From JBBTCX01 sp964494205 (lineage in GTDB: Bacteria; Planctomycetota; Phycisphaerae; UBA1845), in NCBI GenBank assembly GCA_964494205.1, contig CAZBRD010000008.1, positions 162,190-226,189 on the forward strand: a stretch of DNA of 64,000 bases, read 5' to 3'. How positions within the stretch are numbered: the stretch's first letter is position 1; the number at the start of each line of letters is the position of its first letter. Position numbers and translations under genes: made by a program. Positions 35,470 through 43,526 of this stretch are shown here, one piece after another. A model generated the notes under the pieces. That model was given only the letters and a program-made list of their open reading frames with translations. It was not told the DNA's origin and did not search any database.

Positions 35470-36128
35470 CGAACGGCCTTTCCTGGGATGAACAAAGCGG
35501 AAGCGGCCAATACCAACAAAAGGCAAGTCGTCGGTTCCGGAATGACGGGGAGTTCGAGAACTCCGCCGGTGACTTCACCTGTGAATGCGCGCCAGGTGGT
35601 GATCGGGTCGCCTGCCCCGCCGAAGCCGAAGTCGACGCGAGCGCCGAAGTTGGCATCGGCGACGTCGTCGTTCAACGCATCGAGGGTGCCGCCAGTCGCG
35701 CCGACATCTAAGATCAGGTGGCCTAGATGCACCTCGCCGTTGTTGGGCAAAACGTATTGAAAGAGGGGGTTTGCTGTGGGCAAGGGATAGACCCAAGAAG
35801 TTTGCGGGAGGTTGTAGAAACCACTATCCAGCGGCCAAGTCATCGCCCATGCGAATTCGTTCGGCCCGAAGATGTCGCCGGGGACAGTAGGATCCAAGTA
35901 AGTGAATGACGAGCTTGAGTCCGTAAAGTCAAGGAAGATTCCCCGAAACATGATGTTGCCTTGCGGATTGCCGGTGTCGACCAGAAACGCATCCACCTGC
36001 ACGTCTGCGTTTGGTTGATATCCGCCGGGAGGGACGGGCTGGGTTGGGCGGAGGTCGATCCTAACGCCGGCGAACGCCGTCGAGGGCACGAAGCACAGGG
36101 CCATCAAGCACTTGAATTTGAAAGTCAT
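35466..36128 (-). CDS. PEP-CTERM protein, tandem paralog d (first gene of block d-c-b-a)
   Basis: 220 residues from the ATG at 36128. The signal peptide differs from the others (MTFKFKCLMALCFVPSTAFAG), then VRIDLRPTQPVPPGGYQPN. Conserved body text and the tail VIPEPTTCLLLVLAASALF with basic end IPGKAVR. The variable segment (FAWAMTWPLDSGFYNLPQT) has no cysteines. Its stop overlaps the start of paralog c as ATGA. It follows the 113-base gap that splits the array, so it probably needs its own promoter or read-through from block g-f-e. Confidence 0.87.
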   Translation of the reverse strand: MTFKFKCLMALCFVPSTAFAGVRIDLRPTQPVPPGGYQPNADVQVDAFLVDTGNPQGNIMFRGIFLDFTDSSSSFTYLDPTVPGDIFGPNEFAWAMTWPLDSGFYNLPQTSWVYPLPTANPLFQYVLPNNGEVHLGHLILDVGATGGTLDALNDDVADANFGARVDFGFGGAGDPITTWRAFTGEVTGGVLELPVIPEPTTCLLLVLAASALFIPGKAVR

Positions 36129-36149
36129 TGTATGAACTCCATTAAGACC

Positions 36150-36261
36150 AAACCTCACGCAAAGGCGCTAAGACGCCAAGAGATTGGATGAAGGAGCCGC
36201 ATCAACATTGAGCAAGTCCGCATTCTTCTCACTTTTGCGGCTTAGCGGCTTTGCGCGAAAC
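36150..36261. repeat. Inverted CGCAAAG-type repeat pair in the gap of the PEP-CTERM array
   Basis: Left arm near 36152-36183 (CTCACGCAAAGGCGCTAAGA) and right arm near 36233-36261 (GCGGCTTAGCGGCTTTGCGC) are inverted relative to each other and related to the pair at 33301-33413. The right arm supplies the last codons of paralog e (F-A-Q-S-R-stop). Confidence 0.68.
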
Positions 36262-36934
36262 GCTTTCTCCGACATAGACCTAAGAACCCAGCAGCGCATG
36301 TAATCAAAACCAAACTCGTGGGTTCTGGAATGACGGGCAATTCAAGGACACCGCCGGTGATGTCGCCGTTGAAGGCACGCCAGGTCGTGACTGGATCGTT
36401 GGGGCCTCCGAAGCCGAAGTCGACACGAGCGCCGAAATTGGGATCAGCTACGTCGTCGTTCAGTGCGTCGAGTACTCCGCCTTGCGTGCCGACGTCAACG
36501 ATGAGGTGGCCGAGTAGGACTTCGCCGCCGTCGGGGATGGTGATTTGGAACAATGAGTTCGGTGTAGGTAACGGATAAACCCAAGACGCCTGAGGAAGCA
36601 TTGAACATCCAGCAGCCCCGCAAGAAAACCCAAATTCATTATCCCAATCAAACTCGCCATTCCATAATGGACCTGGACCGTCGGGATCCAAATAAGTGAA
36701 AGTCGTTGCCGAATCCGAAAAATCAAGAAATGCACCGCGAAGTAAGATGTTTCCTTGCGGATTCCCAGTGTCGATGAGGAATACATCTACGCGAACATCT
36801 GTTCCTGGCTGATAACCGCCCGGAGGGACTGACGGAGTGGGACGCAAGTCGAGGCGCGCGCCGGCCAGGGCGGGCGACGTTGCCAAGATGAAAAACGCGA
36901 TTTGAAATTTCAGATTTGAAATGACTCGATTCAT
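36242..36934 (-). CDS. PEP-CTERM protein, tandem paralog e (last gene of block g-f-e)
   Basis: 230 residues. MNRVISNLKFQIAFFILATS with cleavage near ALAG, then ARLDLRPTPSVPPGGYQPG. The variable segment EFGFSCGAAGCSMLPQA has a cysteine pair. The second half (VDVGTQGGVLDALNDDVADP, NFGARVDFGFGG, TTWRAFNGDITGGVLELP) is almost the same as in f and g. Tail VIPEPTSLVLITCAAGFLG with basic end CRRKRFAQSR; its RFAQSR comes from the dispersed repeat, as in paralog a. Start overlaps the stop of f as ATGA. Confidence 0.88.
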   Translation of the reverse strand: MNRVISNLKFQIAFFILATSPALAGARLDLRPTPSVPPGGYQPGTDVRVDVFLIDTGNPQGNILLRGAFLDFSDSATTFTYLDPDGPGPLWNGEFDWDNEFGFSCGAAGCSMLPQASWVYPLPTPNSLFQITIPDGGEVLLGHLIVDVGTQGGVLDALNDDVADPNFGARVDFGFGGPNDPVTTWRAFNGDITGGVLELPVIPEPTSLVLITCAAGFLGLCRRKRFAQSR

Positions 36935-37620
36935 CGATCGGCCTTTCTCTTAACGAACAGCGCGGAAGCGCCAAATGCCAGGAGCAGGCAGCTCGTTGGT
37001 TCGGGCACGACGGGGAGTTCGAGCACACCGCCGGTGATGTCGCCGTTAAAGGCACGCCAAGTCGTAACGGGATCGCCTACACCGCCGAAGCCGAAGTCGA
37101 CACGAGCGCCGAAGTTGGGGTCGGCTACGTCGTCGTTTAGGGCATCGAGGACGCCACCTTGTGTGCCAACGTCAACGATGAGGTGGCCAACTTTGACTTC
37201 AGCGTCGTTGGGCATCGTGATTTGAAACAATGGATTTGGCGTAGGAAGAGGATATACCCACGATACAAGTGGAAGCGAAGTCCACTGCATTCCAATCGGC
37301 AGAGGGTCAATCAAAGCAAAGTCGCCGGCCCCCAAAGGGCCAGGACCATCTGGATCCAAATAGGCAAAGGTACCGGGCGTGCCTCCCCATGGGGGAGAGA
37401 CTCGGAAATCCAAGAATACCCCCCGAAACGGAATGTTCCCTTGCGGGTTACCGGTATCGATGAGGAAGACATCGACTTGGACATCCGTTCCCGGCTGATA
37501 GCCGCCCGGCGGAACCGGCGGAGTTGGGCGGAGGTCGATACGCAGGCCGGCGAAGGCAGATGATGAAATCAACGCGAGAAACGCGATTTGAAATATCAGA
37601 TTTGAAATGGCTCGGTTCAT
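36931..37620 (-). CDS. PEP-CTERM protein, tandem paralog f
   Basis: 229 residues from the ATG at 37620. Signal peptide MNRAISNLIFQIAFLALISS cleaved near AFAG; LRIDLRPTPPVPPGGYQPG follows. Variable segment ALIDPLPIGMQWTSLPLVS has no cysteines. The second half is almost identical to that of e and g, with FNGDITGG as in e. Tail VVPEPTSCLLLAFGASALF and basic end VKRKADR. ATGA overlaps with g (upstream) and e (downstream). Near-identity with its neighbours points to recent duplication or gene conversion. Confidence 0.88.
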   Translation of the reverse strand: MNRAISNLIFQIAFLALISSSAFAGLRIDLRPTPPVPPGGYQPGTDVQVDVFLIDTGNPQGNIPFRGVFLDFRVSPPWGGTPGTFAYLDPDGPGPLGAGDFALIDPLPIGMQWTSLPLVSWVYPLPTPNPLFQITMPNDAEVKVGHLIVDVGTQGGVLDALNDDVADPNFGARVDFGFGGVGDPVTTWRAFNGDITGGVLELPVVPEPTSCLLLAFGASALFVKRKADR

Positions 37621-38309
37621 CGATTGGCCTTTCTTTTGATGAACAACGCGGAAGCACCGAGGGCTAGAAGGAGGCAACTGGTGGGTTCAGGAATGACGGG
37701 GAGTTCGAGTACGCCGCCGGTGATGTCACCCGTGAAGGCGCGCCACGTCGTAACGGGATCGCCTGCACCGCCGAAGCCGAAGTCGACACGAGCGCCGAAG
37801 TTGGGGTCGGCGACGTCGTCGTTCACGGCGTCAAGAACGCCGCCTTGTGTTCCGACATCGACAAACAAGTGACCCAGTTGCACTTCGCCGTTGTTGGGCA
37901 ATGTGATCTGGAAAAGAGGATTTGGCGTGGGTAACGGGTAAACCCACGAAGTCTGTGGCAGGCGACAAGGCAAACAACCACCAATCGTAAAGGGATTGAT
38001 CCAATAAAACGAGTTCGCCATTTGAGGGCCCGGCCCATCGAGATCCGGGTAGGTCAACGTCCCCGGCTCGCCAGCCCACGGAGGCGAATCGCTGAAGTCT
38101 AGAAATACCCCGCGAAATTGAATGTTCCCTTGCGGATTGCCGGTGTCGACGAGGAAGACGTCGACTTGGACATCGGTTCCCGGCTGATAGCCGCCCGGTG
38201 GAATGGGTGGTGTTGGGCGCAGGTCGATGCGCGCGCCAGCCAGCGCGACGGTGCACCAGAGACTTGTTGAAATCAGACCAAACCCGGACACAAAGGTCGA
38301 TCGCCCCAT
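37617..38309 (-). CDS. PEP-CTERM protein, tandem paralog g (first gene of the array)
   Basis: 230 residues from the ATG at 38309, which has an AGGGGAGA ribosome site 8 bases upstream; it is the first gene of the array and probably lies next to the main promoter. Signal peptide MGRSTFVSGFGLISTSLWCT is unlike the others, cleaved near ALAG. The body is standard; the variable segment INPFTIGGCLPCRLPQT has a cysteine pair. Tail VIPEPTSCLLLALGASALF with basic end IKRKANR. Stop overlaps f as ATGA. Confidence 0.88.
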   Translation of the reverse strand: MGRSTFVSGFGLISTSLWCTVALAGARIDLRPTPPIPPGGYQPGTDVQVDVFLVDTGNPQGNIQFRGVFLDFSDSPPWAGEPGTLTYPDLDGPGPQMANSFYWINPFTIGGCLPCRLPQTSWVYPLPTPNPLFQITLPNNGEVQLGHLFVDVGTQGGVLDAVNDDVADPNFGARVDFGFGGAGDPVTTWRAFTGDITGGVLELPVIPEPTSCLLLALGASALFIKRKANR

Positions 38310-38643
38310 GATGTTGTCTCCCCTATTTTGGACGTGTGAGAAAATTGGGCACAAGGCCGATAGAATGACGATACCAAGTAGCAAATGTCGAGTCCAGCCG
38401 AGATGAACCACCAAGGCACAAAGACACCAAGACGATGGGGAACCAATCAAGCAGCAGTTAACAAAGGAATACGAGTTGGGGTGGCTCGAACGATGGGGTA
38501 AGATATGTTCTGCAATAGGTGTAAGATGGCACCTTGGCGGTTTGTTTGAAGGACGTTCATTTAACCCCTGCTTGCGCAGGGGGCTCTGATCATGGAACGA
38601 CTCGCTATGGCCTTTTGACGGACGAAGCGATCGGGCTACGGGA
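38310..38643. other. Divergent intergenic region with dispersed repeats
   Basis: 334 bases between the PEP-CTERM array (minus) and an aminotransferase gene (plus). It holds GAACCACCAAGGCACAAAGA (from 38405) of the repeat family also seen at 33193 and ~59110, and a hairpin CCCCTGC - TTGC - GCAGGGG (38565-38582). Promoters for both directions should lie here; I could not assign boxes with confidence. Confidence 0.6.
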
Positions 38644-39864
38644 ATGACAGGAAGTCAGGATACAATCAGGAGTATGGAGATGAAGGGACCCGTTTCGGAT
38701 CGCGTGCGGAGCATCAAGCAGTCGGACATTCGCCGGTTTTCAGCCATCTGTCAGGCGATGAACGGGGTGAACCTGTCGCAGGGAGTGTGCGATCAGCCCG
38801 CACCGGATGAAGTGAAGTATGCGGCTAAGCTGGCGATCGATGAAGATAAGGCCAGCTACACCAACCTTCGCGGTACGATCGAGCTGCGGCAGGCGATCGC
38901 CCGCAAGATGCACGAGTTCAACAACATCACCTGCGACCCGGAGAAGGAAGTCGCGGTGACGGTGGGGTCGGCTGGCGGGTTCGCTTGTTCGCTGCTCGCG
39001 GTGCTTAACCCAGGCGATGAGTGCATCGTTTTCTCCCCGTTCTACAGCTACCACGTGAACCTGCTCAATCTGCTCGGGGCGAAGGCGCGGTTTGTCGACC
39101 TGGAGCCGCCGGATTGGTCGTTTGACGTGGACGCGCTGGAGGCTGCGTTCACCGAGCGGACCAAGATGATCATGGTGTGCACGCCGGCTAACCCGTCGGG
39201 GAAGATGTTCACGACGGAAGAGCTGAAGCAGATCGCGGCGTTGGCTAACAAGCACAATGTATGGATCGTGACGGACGAGATTTATGAATACGTGACGTAC
39301 GGGAAGAAGCACGTCAGCGTCGGGAGCTTTCCCGAGGCTCGCGACCGGACCGTCACGCTGAGCGGCGCGTCGAAGACGTTCGCGGTGACCGGATGGCGCG
39401 TGGGGTATGCCGTGGGTCCGTCGGAGATCATCGACCGCATGGCCTGCGTGAGCGACTTGCTGTACATCTGCACGCCGTCGCCGTTGCAGTGGGGCATTAC
39501 GGCTGGGCTGGGTTTGCCGCAATCGTATTACGTCAACATGCGGGCGGATTACGCGATCAAGCGGGATATGCTGGCGGACGCACTGCGGACGATTGGGTTC
39601 ACGCCGTACCTGCCGGATGGAAGTTATTACATGCTGGCGGGGTTCGAACCGGGTCGCTGGCCAACGGCGGTGGCTGCCACGGAGTCGATCCTGCACAGCG
39701 TGGGCGTCGCGAGCGTTCCGGGATCGGCGTTTTATCGCAACCCAACCGACGGCGACTCGCAGCTCCGATTCTGCTACGCGAAGAAGATGAGCGACCTTGA
39801 GGAAGCTTGCCGGCGCTTGAAGAAGGTGGGCGTATCGCGCGGAGCGGTGGCTGCGGCGGTGTAA
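38644..39864 (+). CDS. Class I/II pyridoxal-phosphate aminotransferase
   Basis: 406 residues from the ATG at 38644; ATGs at residues 11 and 13 are also possible. Fold type I aminotransferase of the aspartate aminotransferase family: SYTNLRGTIELRQAIA, GSAGGFACSLLAVLNPGDE, NPSGKMFTTEEL, TDEIYEYVTYG and the PLP lysine in LSGASKTFAVTGWRVGY with the following Arg. Probably an aspartate- or related amino acid:2-oxoglutarate aminotransferase; the substrate is not fixed by these motifs. Confidence 0.93.
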   Translation: MTGSQDTIRSMEMKGPVSDRVRSIKQSDIRRFSAICQAMNGVNLSQGVCDQPAPDEVKYAAKLAIDEDKASYTNLRGTIELRQAIARKMHEFNNITCDPEKEVAVTVGSAGGFACSLLAVLNPGDECIVFSPFYSYHVNLLNLLGAKARFVDLEPPDWSFDVDALEAAFTERTKMIMVCTPANPSGKMFTTEELKQIAALANKHNVWIVTDEIYEYVTYGKKHVSVGSFPEARDRTVTLSGASKTFAVTGWRVGYAVGPSEIIDRMACVSDLLYICTPSPLQWGITAGLGLPQSYYVNMRADYAIKRDMLADALRTIGFTPYLPDGSYYMLAGFEPGRWPTAVAATESILHSVGVASVPGSAFYRNPTDGDSQLRFCYAKKMSDLEEACRRLKKVGVSRGAVAAAV

Positions 39865-39919
39865 TGATTCACGCGCGAGGTTGATCGCGCGATTGTTGCG
39901 GCGATACCGAAAAGTAGTA

Positions 39920-40501
39920 TCAATCATCTAAACACAAATACGGATATTCATTCGGGTTGTGTCGGTAGCTATCTGCGCGCTCATTTAGTCGTTGTTGGTA
40001 GTACTGCATTACGTCGACCGCAAATCGCGATACTTCCAGACCCATGTAAAATTGATCGTTGATCATGGACGCAGCAACGCGCAAGTGCTCCATGCTCGTT
40101 CGCAGCAAACGTCGCACGCCGTCGTCGTGGCCCACAAAGAACTTCAGGTGACACGCCGAAACCTGAATCAATCCCTGCAGGAAGCGACCCTGGGTTCCCC
40201 TTTTGTCGGTTAGTTGCCAGAGGCCTTCCCACTCTTCGTGGGCTTCCCACCAGTAGCCGTGGTTGTAGAGATCGCAGGCGAAGAGATAGTTCTCGCTGTC
40301 AGCCCAGTTTTCCGGCGTGATGAGGTGAACTTCATGCGGTGGATCGCCGGGGCCGCGATAGCTGTGGCCGTCGGGGTGGGCGGTGGGATGGGGGTGTTTT
40401 CCGGGGATGAACCGATAGGGCGGGAATGGCCGATCTGTATAACGGCGCGGCGGACAAAGTCCGTTGGCGGAAATCGGGTTGACTCGTTGAGGATCGGTCA
40501 T
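39920..40501 (-). CDS. DUF309 family protein
   Basis: 193 residues from the ATG at 40501, which has an AGGCGGA stretch upstream; longer starts add unlikely sequence. The DUF309 signature LYNHGYWWEAHEEWEGLW lies near residue 95, followed by FLQGLIQVSACHLKF and a helical C-terminus. The N-terminal ~70 residues are rich in Pro, His and Arg (YRFIPGKHPHPTAHPDGHSY). The family has no known biochemical role; its His and Glu residues suggest a metal site. Confidence 0.85.
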   Translation of the reverse strand: MTDPQRVNPISANGLCPPRRYTDRPFPPYRFIPGKHPHPTAHPDGHSYRGPGDPPHEVHLITPENWADSENYLFACDLYNHGYWWEAHEEWEGLWQLTDKRGTQGRFLQGLIQVSACHLKFFVGHDDGVRRLLRTSMEHLRVAASMINDQFYMGLEVSRFAVDVMQYYQQRLNERADSYRHNPNEYPYLCLDD

Positions 40502-40724
40502 TCCGCCTATTCTCAAATGGACGTGAGGACCTGTCGACCCGGTCGTCAGAAAACGCGTAAGATGACGGGCACGCAGGATTGAGCATTCGATGATAGCGCT
40601 CGTTGCATTGGAGGATGCGGGGCTCGTAACACGCAAACGCACTGCTCACAGAGTAGTGGCACACGTTCACCGTATTTTCCAGTGAAATAGATTAGTGGTG
40701 GGGTTTGCCATTCTTGGTGCTGAG

Positions 40725-41747
40725 ATGGACCAGCTGACTGAAGACACCGTTGCCATCGAGCCATCTCCGCTAATAGCTGTCCACTCTGCAGATTTGAATC
40801 AAGCTCTCGCGAATCCAACATTTGAAGTCCGTTACGCTGAACGCAATTCGGACGAGTACTTTGCGACATTGCATGACGTGTTCAATGTTCGTCGGCCGTT
40901 CAACCGCCGCAACTCGCCGCCTATTCGAGGATTGATGAGCGATGCACGGAAGCGCGGGCTGGTCATCGACCCGGTGCTTTGTGTCTTCGATGGGGAAACC
41001 AAACTCGCGTCGTGTGCCACGGTGCAGTCACCCGGATCGTCGGCCATCGTGTTTCTGTCGCTACGTGCGCCTGGCCAAGCGTCGCCGACGGAAGCCGGGA
41101 TTGCGCTGGTCACGGCCGCGCGCGAAATTGCACGGCGTCGAGGGATTCGCCTGCTCCAAATGCTGATCAATCCTGAAGATGCCGTAACTGCCTCAGTGGC
41201 GCAGAGTTCCGGTTTTCGCCTGATGACCCAGCTCTACTATCTTCGTCGCGACGTCGGCGCGTTCAGTCCGACTTTTATCGAAGCGAATGACATAACTTGG
41301 GAAGCCTACTCTGAACATTCGCGAACGACTTTTCTTCGCGCGATCGAGTTAAGTTACGTGGAAAGCCTCGACTGCCCTGAGTTGTTCGGATTGCGAAACA
41401 CCGCTGACATTCTCGAGACGCACCGCTCATCGGGTCATTTTTTCCCCGAGTGTTGGTGGGTCGCAAAGCTTAATAACGAACCTGTTGGGGTGGTTCTGCT
41501 CAACGGTGTTCGCGAACCGTTCGGGTTGGAATTGGTGTACATGGGTGTCGCGCAAGTCGCGCGGCGATCGGGCGTTGCGAACGCGCTGCTCGCGCGGGCC
41601 GTGCAATGTTGCGTCGAGAAAAGTGCCAGCTACCTGACACTCGCGGTCGATGCGCGAAACACACCTGCGAAAAAACTTTACGCGCGCTGGGAGTTGCGGC
41701 CAATGCACAGGATGGATGCGTGGATTGCAACTTACCCGTGCACTTGA
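40725..41747 (+). CDS. GNAT-type acetyltransferase, probably two tandem domains
   Basis: 340 residues from the ATG at 40725 (a GTG lies 30 bases upstream). The C-terminal half is a clear GNAT fold: VGVVLLNGV, LELVYMGVAQVARRSGVANALLARAV carrying a changed acetyl-CoA loop, and TLAVDARNTPAKKLYARWELRPM. The N-terminal half repeats weaker elements (LCVFDGETKLASCATV, FLSLRAPGQASPTEAGIALV, GFRLMTQLYYLRRD), a double-domain layout like mycothiol synthase. Substrate unknown. Confidence 0.8.
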   Translation: MDQLTEDTVAIEPSPLIAVHSADLNQALANPTFEVRYAERNSDEYFATLHDVFNVRRPFNRRNSPPIRGLMSDARKRGLVIDPVLCVFDGETKLASCATVQSPGSSAIVFLSLRAPGQASPTEAGIALVTAAREIARRRGIRLLQMLINPEDAVTASVAQSSGFRLMTQLYYLRRDVGAFSPTFIEANDITWEAYSEHSRTTFLRAIELSYVESLDCPELFGLRNTADILETHRSSGHFFPECWWVAKLNNEPVGVVLLNGVREPFGLELVYMGVAQVARRSGVANALLARAVQCCVEKSASYLTLAVDARNTPAKKLYARWELRPMHRMDAWIATYPCT

Positions 41748-42082
41748 GTTTGCGCACCAATCAACAGTGTGGGCGCCAAATTTCCGACAAGCGCACTCGT
41801 CGCTGTGAAACTCTGCGCCTTAAAATTTTTTCAGGCGCATAACTACTTATCGTTGAGTAAGCACTGATCCAAAGCGCTTTGCGATCGGAGAAATCTGTTG
41901 ACCCTCTATTAAGGTCATGATAATTTCGCCGCATGATCAATGGTGAACGGAAGAGCCGGTTAGCAAGCGCGGATACAGGATAAACCGGCGAGCCGATCTC
42001 GTCGTCGAAGTTTCTTCAAAACTTCACACTTGTCGTATTTTTCTCGATCGCTTGGGTTCCACCCTTGAGGAAGGAGCTTGTG
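41748..42082. other. Intergenic region upstream of dnaA
   Basis: 335 bases. Contains a GCGCC ... GGCGC hairpin around an A/T-rich loop (41816-41839) and the likely dnaA promoter at 41898-41926. I searched by eye for DnaA boxes of the TTATNCACA type on both strands and found none, so I do not call an origin here. Confidence 0.5.
41898..41926 (+). promoter_or_regulatory. dnaA: Probable dnaA promoter
   Basis: TTGACC (41898-41903), a 17-base spacer and TAATTT (41921-41926). The predicted start near 41933 leaves a leader of about 150 bases before the dnaA start, long enough for control, though no known leader element is visible. Confidence 0.45.
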
Positions 42083-43510
42083 GTGATAGTTTGCGCAGAT
42101 GACGCTGTTACCCAAATTGAAGCGCTGGTGGCTGAGAAGCTCGGGCCACAGCGATACAATATCTGGTTCAAGAATGCAACGCAGTTCGCACTGACCGATG
42201 GTTATCTTCGTGTCAGCGCCCCGAATCAATTCGTCGGCGATTGGATCGAGCGGCACTTCGGGCCCACGATCAACGAAGCCGCTCGTGAAGTCACGGGCCA
42301 AGATTGGACGCTCAGTTTTGTGATCGATGCGAACCTCGCGAAAGGCCTGCGAAAAAAGCAGCCGGATCGTCAGGTTGAGTTTGTGGTCAACAACCCGGAG
42401 CGACTCGCCCGCGAACAGAAGCGCACCGGGTACCCCTCGATCGCGTCGTCTTTGCGACATCGTCTGGATGAGTTTGTCGTCGGTTCATCGAACCGGCTCG
42501 CCCATGCGGCTGCGTCCAGCGTGGTGGAGGCGCCGGGCACGCAATACAACCCGCTCTTCATCCACGGCGGATGTGGGCTGGGCAAGACGCACTTGCTCCA
42601 GGCCATCTGCAACGGCATCGCGGAGAAGCACCCAAACCTTCGCTGGCGATATGTTTCCGGTGAAGAGTTCACCAACGACTACGTGTACTCAGTGAAATCC
42701 CGCGAAGAGGACGCGTTCCGCGCCCGCTACCGCCAGCTGGATATGCTGGTGATTGACGATGTTCACTTCTTTGCCAACAAGCGGGCGACGCAGGAAGAGT
42801 TTCTTCACACCTTCAAGGCCATCGATGCCGCCGGCAAGCAGATTGTGCTTGCGTCGGACGCGAACCCGCGAATGATCGGCTACTTCAACGAAGCGCTCGT
42901 CAGCCGGTTTATGCAGGGCATGGTAGTGCGGATCGACTCGCCCGATGTGGAAGTCCGCACGAATGTTCTTCGTCGCCGCGCGAACAAGCTGAAAGTTGAA
43001 GTGAGCGATCACGTGCTGGTGCACATCGCCGAGAACTTCCGCGCGAACATCCGCGAGTTGGAAGGAGCGTTGCTCAAAGTGGTTGCGCTGGCCCAGCTCA
43101 CCCAGGAACCGATCACGCTGACGTTGGCAGAACGCGCGATTCGCGATCTCGCACGACAAACCGCACCGGTCGTGTTGCTCTCGGACATCGAGACCATCGT
43201 GGCCATCTACTTCGGGCTCAACCCGGCTGACCTGCATACTTCGCGGAAGTCGCGCACCATTGCCCTCGCCCGCGGGGTTGCCATGTATCTGGCGCGACGA
43301 TACACGAACATGAGCTTCCCGGAGATCGGCCGCTTCATGGGCAACAAGAACCACTCGACGGTGATTCTGGCCTGTCGCAGGATTTCGAAGATGCTGCAGC
43401 AGAACTCAACGGTTCGCTGGTTGACGCCGACCGGACAGCGCGAGCACAATCTGGCTGTGCTCGTGAACGATCTCGAAGAGCAATTCGGAAAGAAGAACGC
43501 GGTCGCGTAG
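42083..43510 (+). CDS. dnaA: Chromosomal replication initiator protein DnaA
   Basis: 475 residues from the GTG at 42083, 6 bases after an AAGGAG site; the GTG at 42080 is 3 bases from it and the TTG at 42065 lies before it. N-terminal domain I, a linker, then the AAA+ core with Walker A (GGCGLGKTHLLQA), Walker B (MLVIDDVHFF) and sensor segments (SDANPRMIGYF, LVSRFMQG), and the domain IV helix-turn-helix ending FPEIGRFMGNKNHSTVILAC. In E. coli the equivalent GRDHTTV carries Asp433 that reads the DnaA box; here it is Asn. Opens origin DNA and loads helicase. An adenine methyltransferase gene follows after 16 bases. Confidence 0.96.
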   Translation: MIVCADDAVTQIEALVAEKLGPQRYNIWFKNATQFALTDGYLRVSAPNQFVGDWIERHFGPTINEAAREVTGQDWTLSFVIDANLAKGLRKKQPDRQVEFVVNNPERLAREQKRTGYPSIASSLRHRLDEFVVGSSNRLAHAAASSVVEAPGTQYNPLFIHGGCGLGKTHLLQAICNGIAEKHPNLRWRYVSGEEFTNDYVYSVKSREEDAFRARYRQLDMLVIDDVHFFANKRATQEEFLHTFKAIDAAGKQIVLASDANPRMIGYFNEALVSRFMQGMVVRIDSPDVEVRTNVLRRRANKLKVEVSDHVLVHIAENFRANIRELEGALLKVVALAQLTQEPITLTLAERAIRDLARQTAPVVLLSDIETIVAIYFGLNPADLHTSRKSRTIALARGVAMYLARRYTNMSFPEIGRFMGNKNHSTVILACRRISKMLQQNSTVRWLTPTGQREHNLAVLVNDLEEQFGKKNAVA

Positions 43511-43526
43511 AATACAGGCCAGAATC

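Noticed and set aside
33378..38309. Repetitive DNA as a CRISPR or tandem-repeat array
   Set aside because: The repetition comes from paralogous coding sequences 0.7 kb long, not from short repeats with spacers.
38740..39927. Long minus-strand frame opposite the aminotransferase gene
   Set aside because: Arg/His-rich shadow of a clear PLP enzyme on the other strand.
41748..42082. Replication origin next to dnaA
   Set aside because: No DnaA boxes or AT-rich unwinding element clear enough to support the call; many planctomycetes do not keep the origin beside dnaA.
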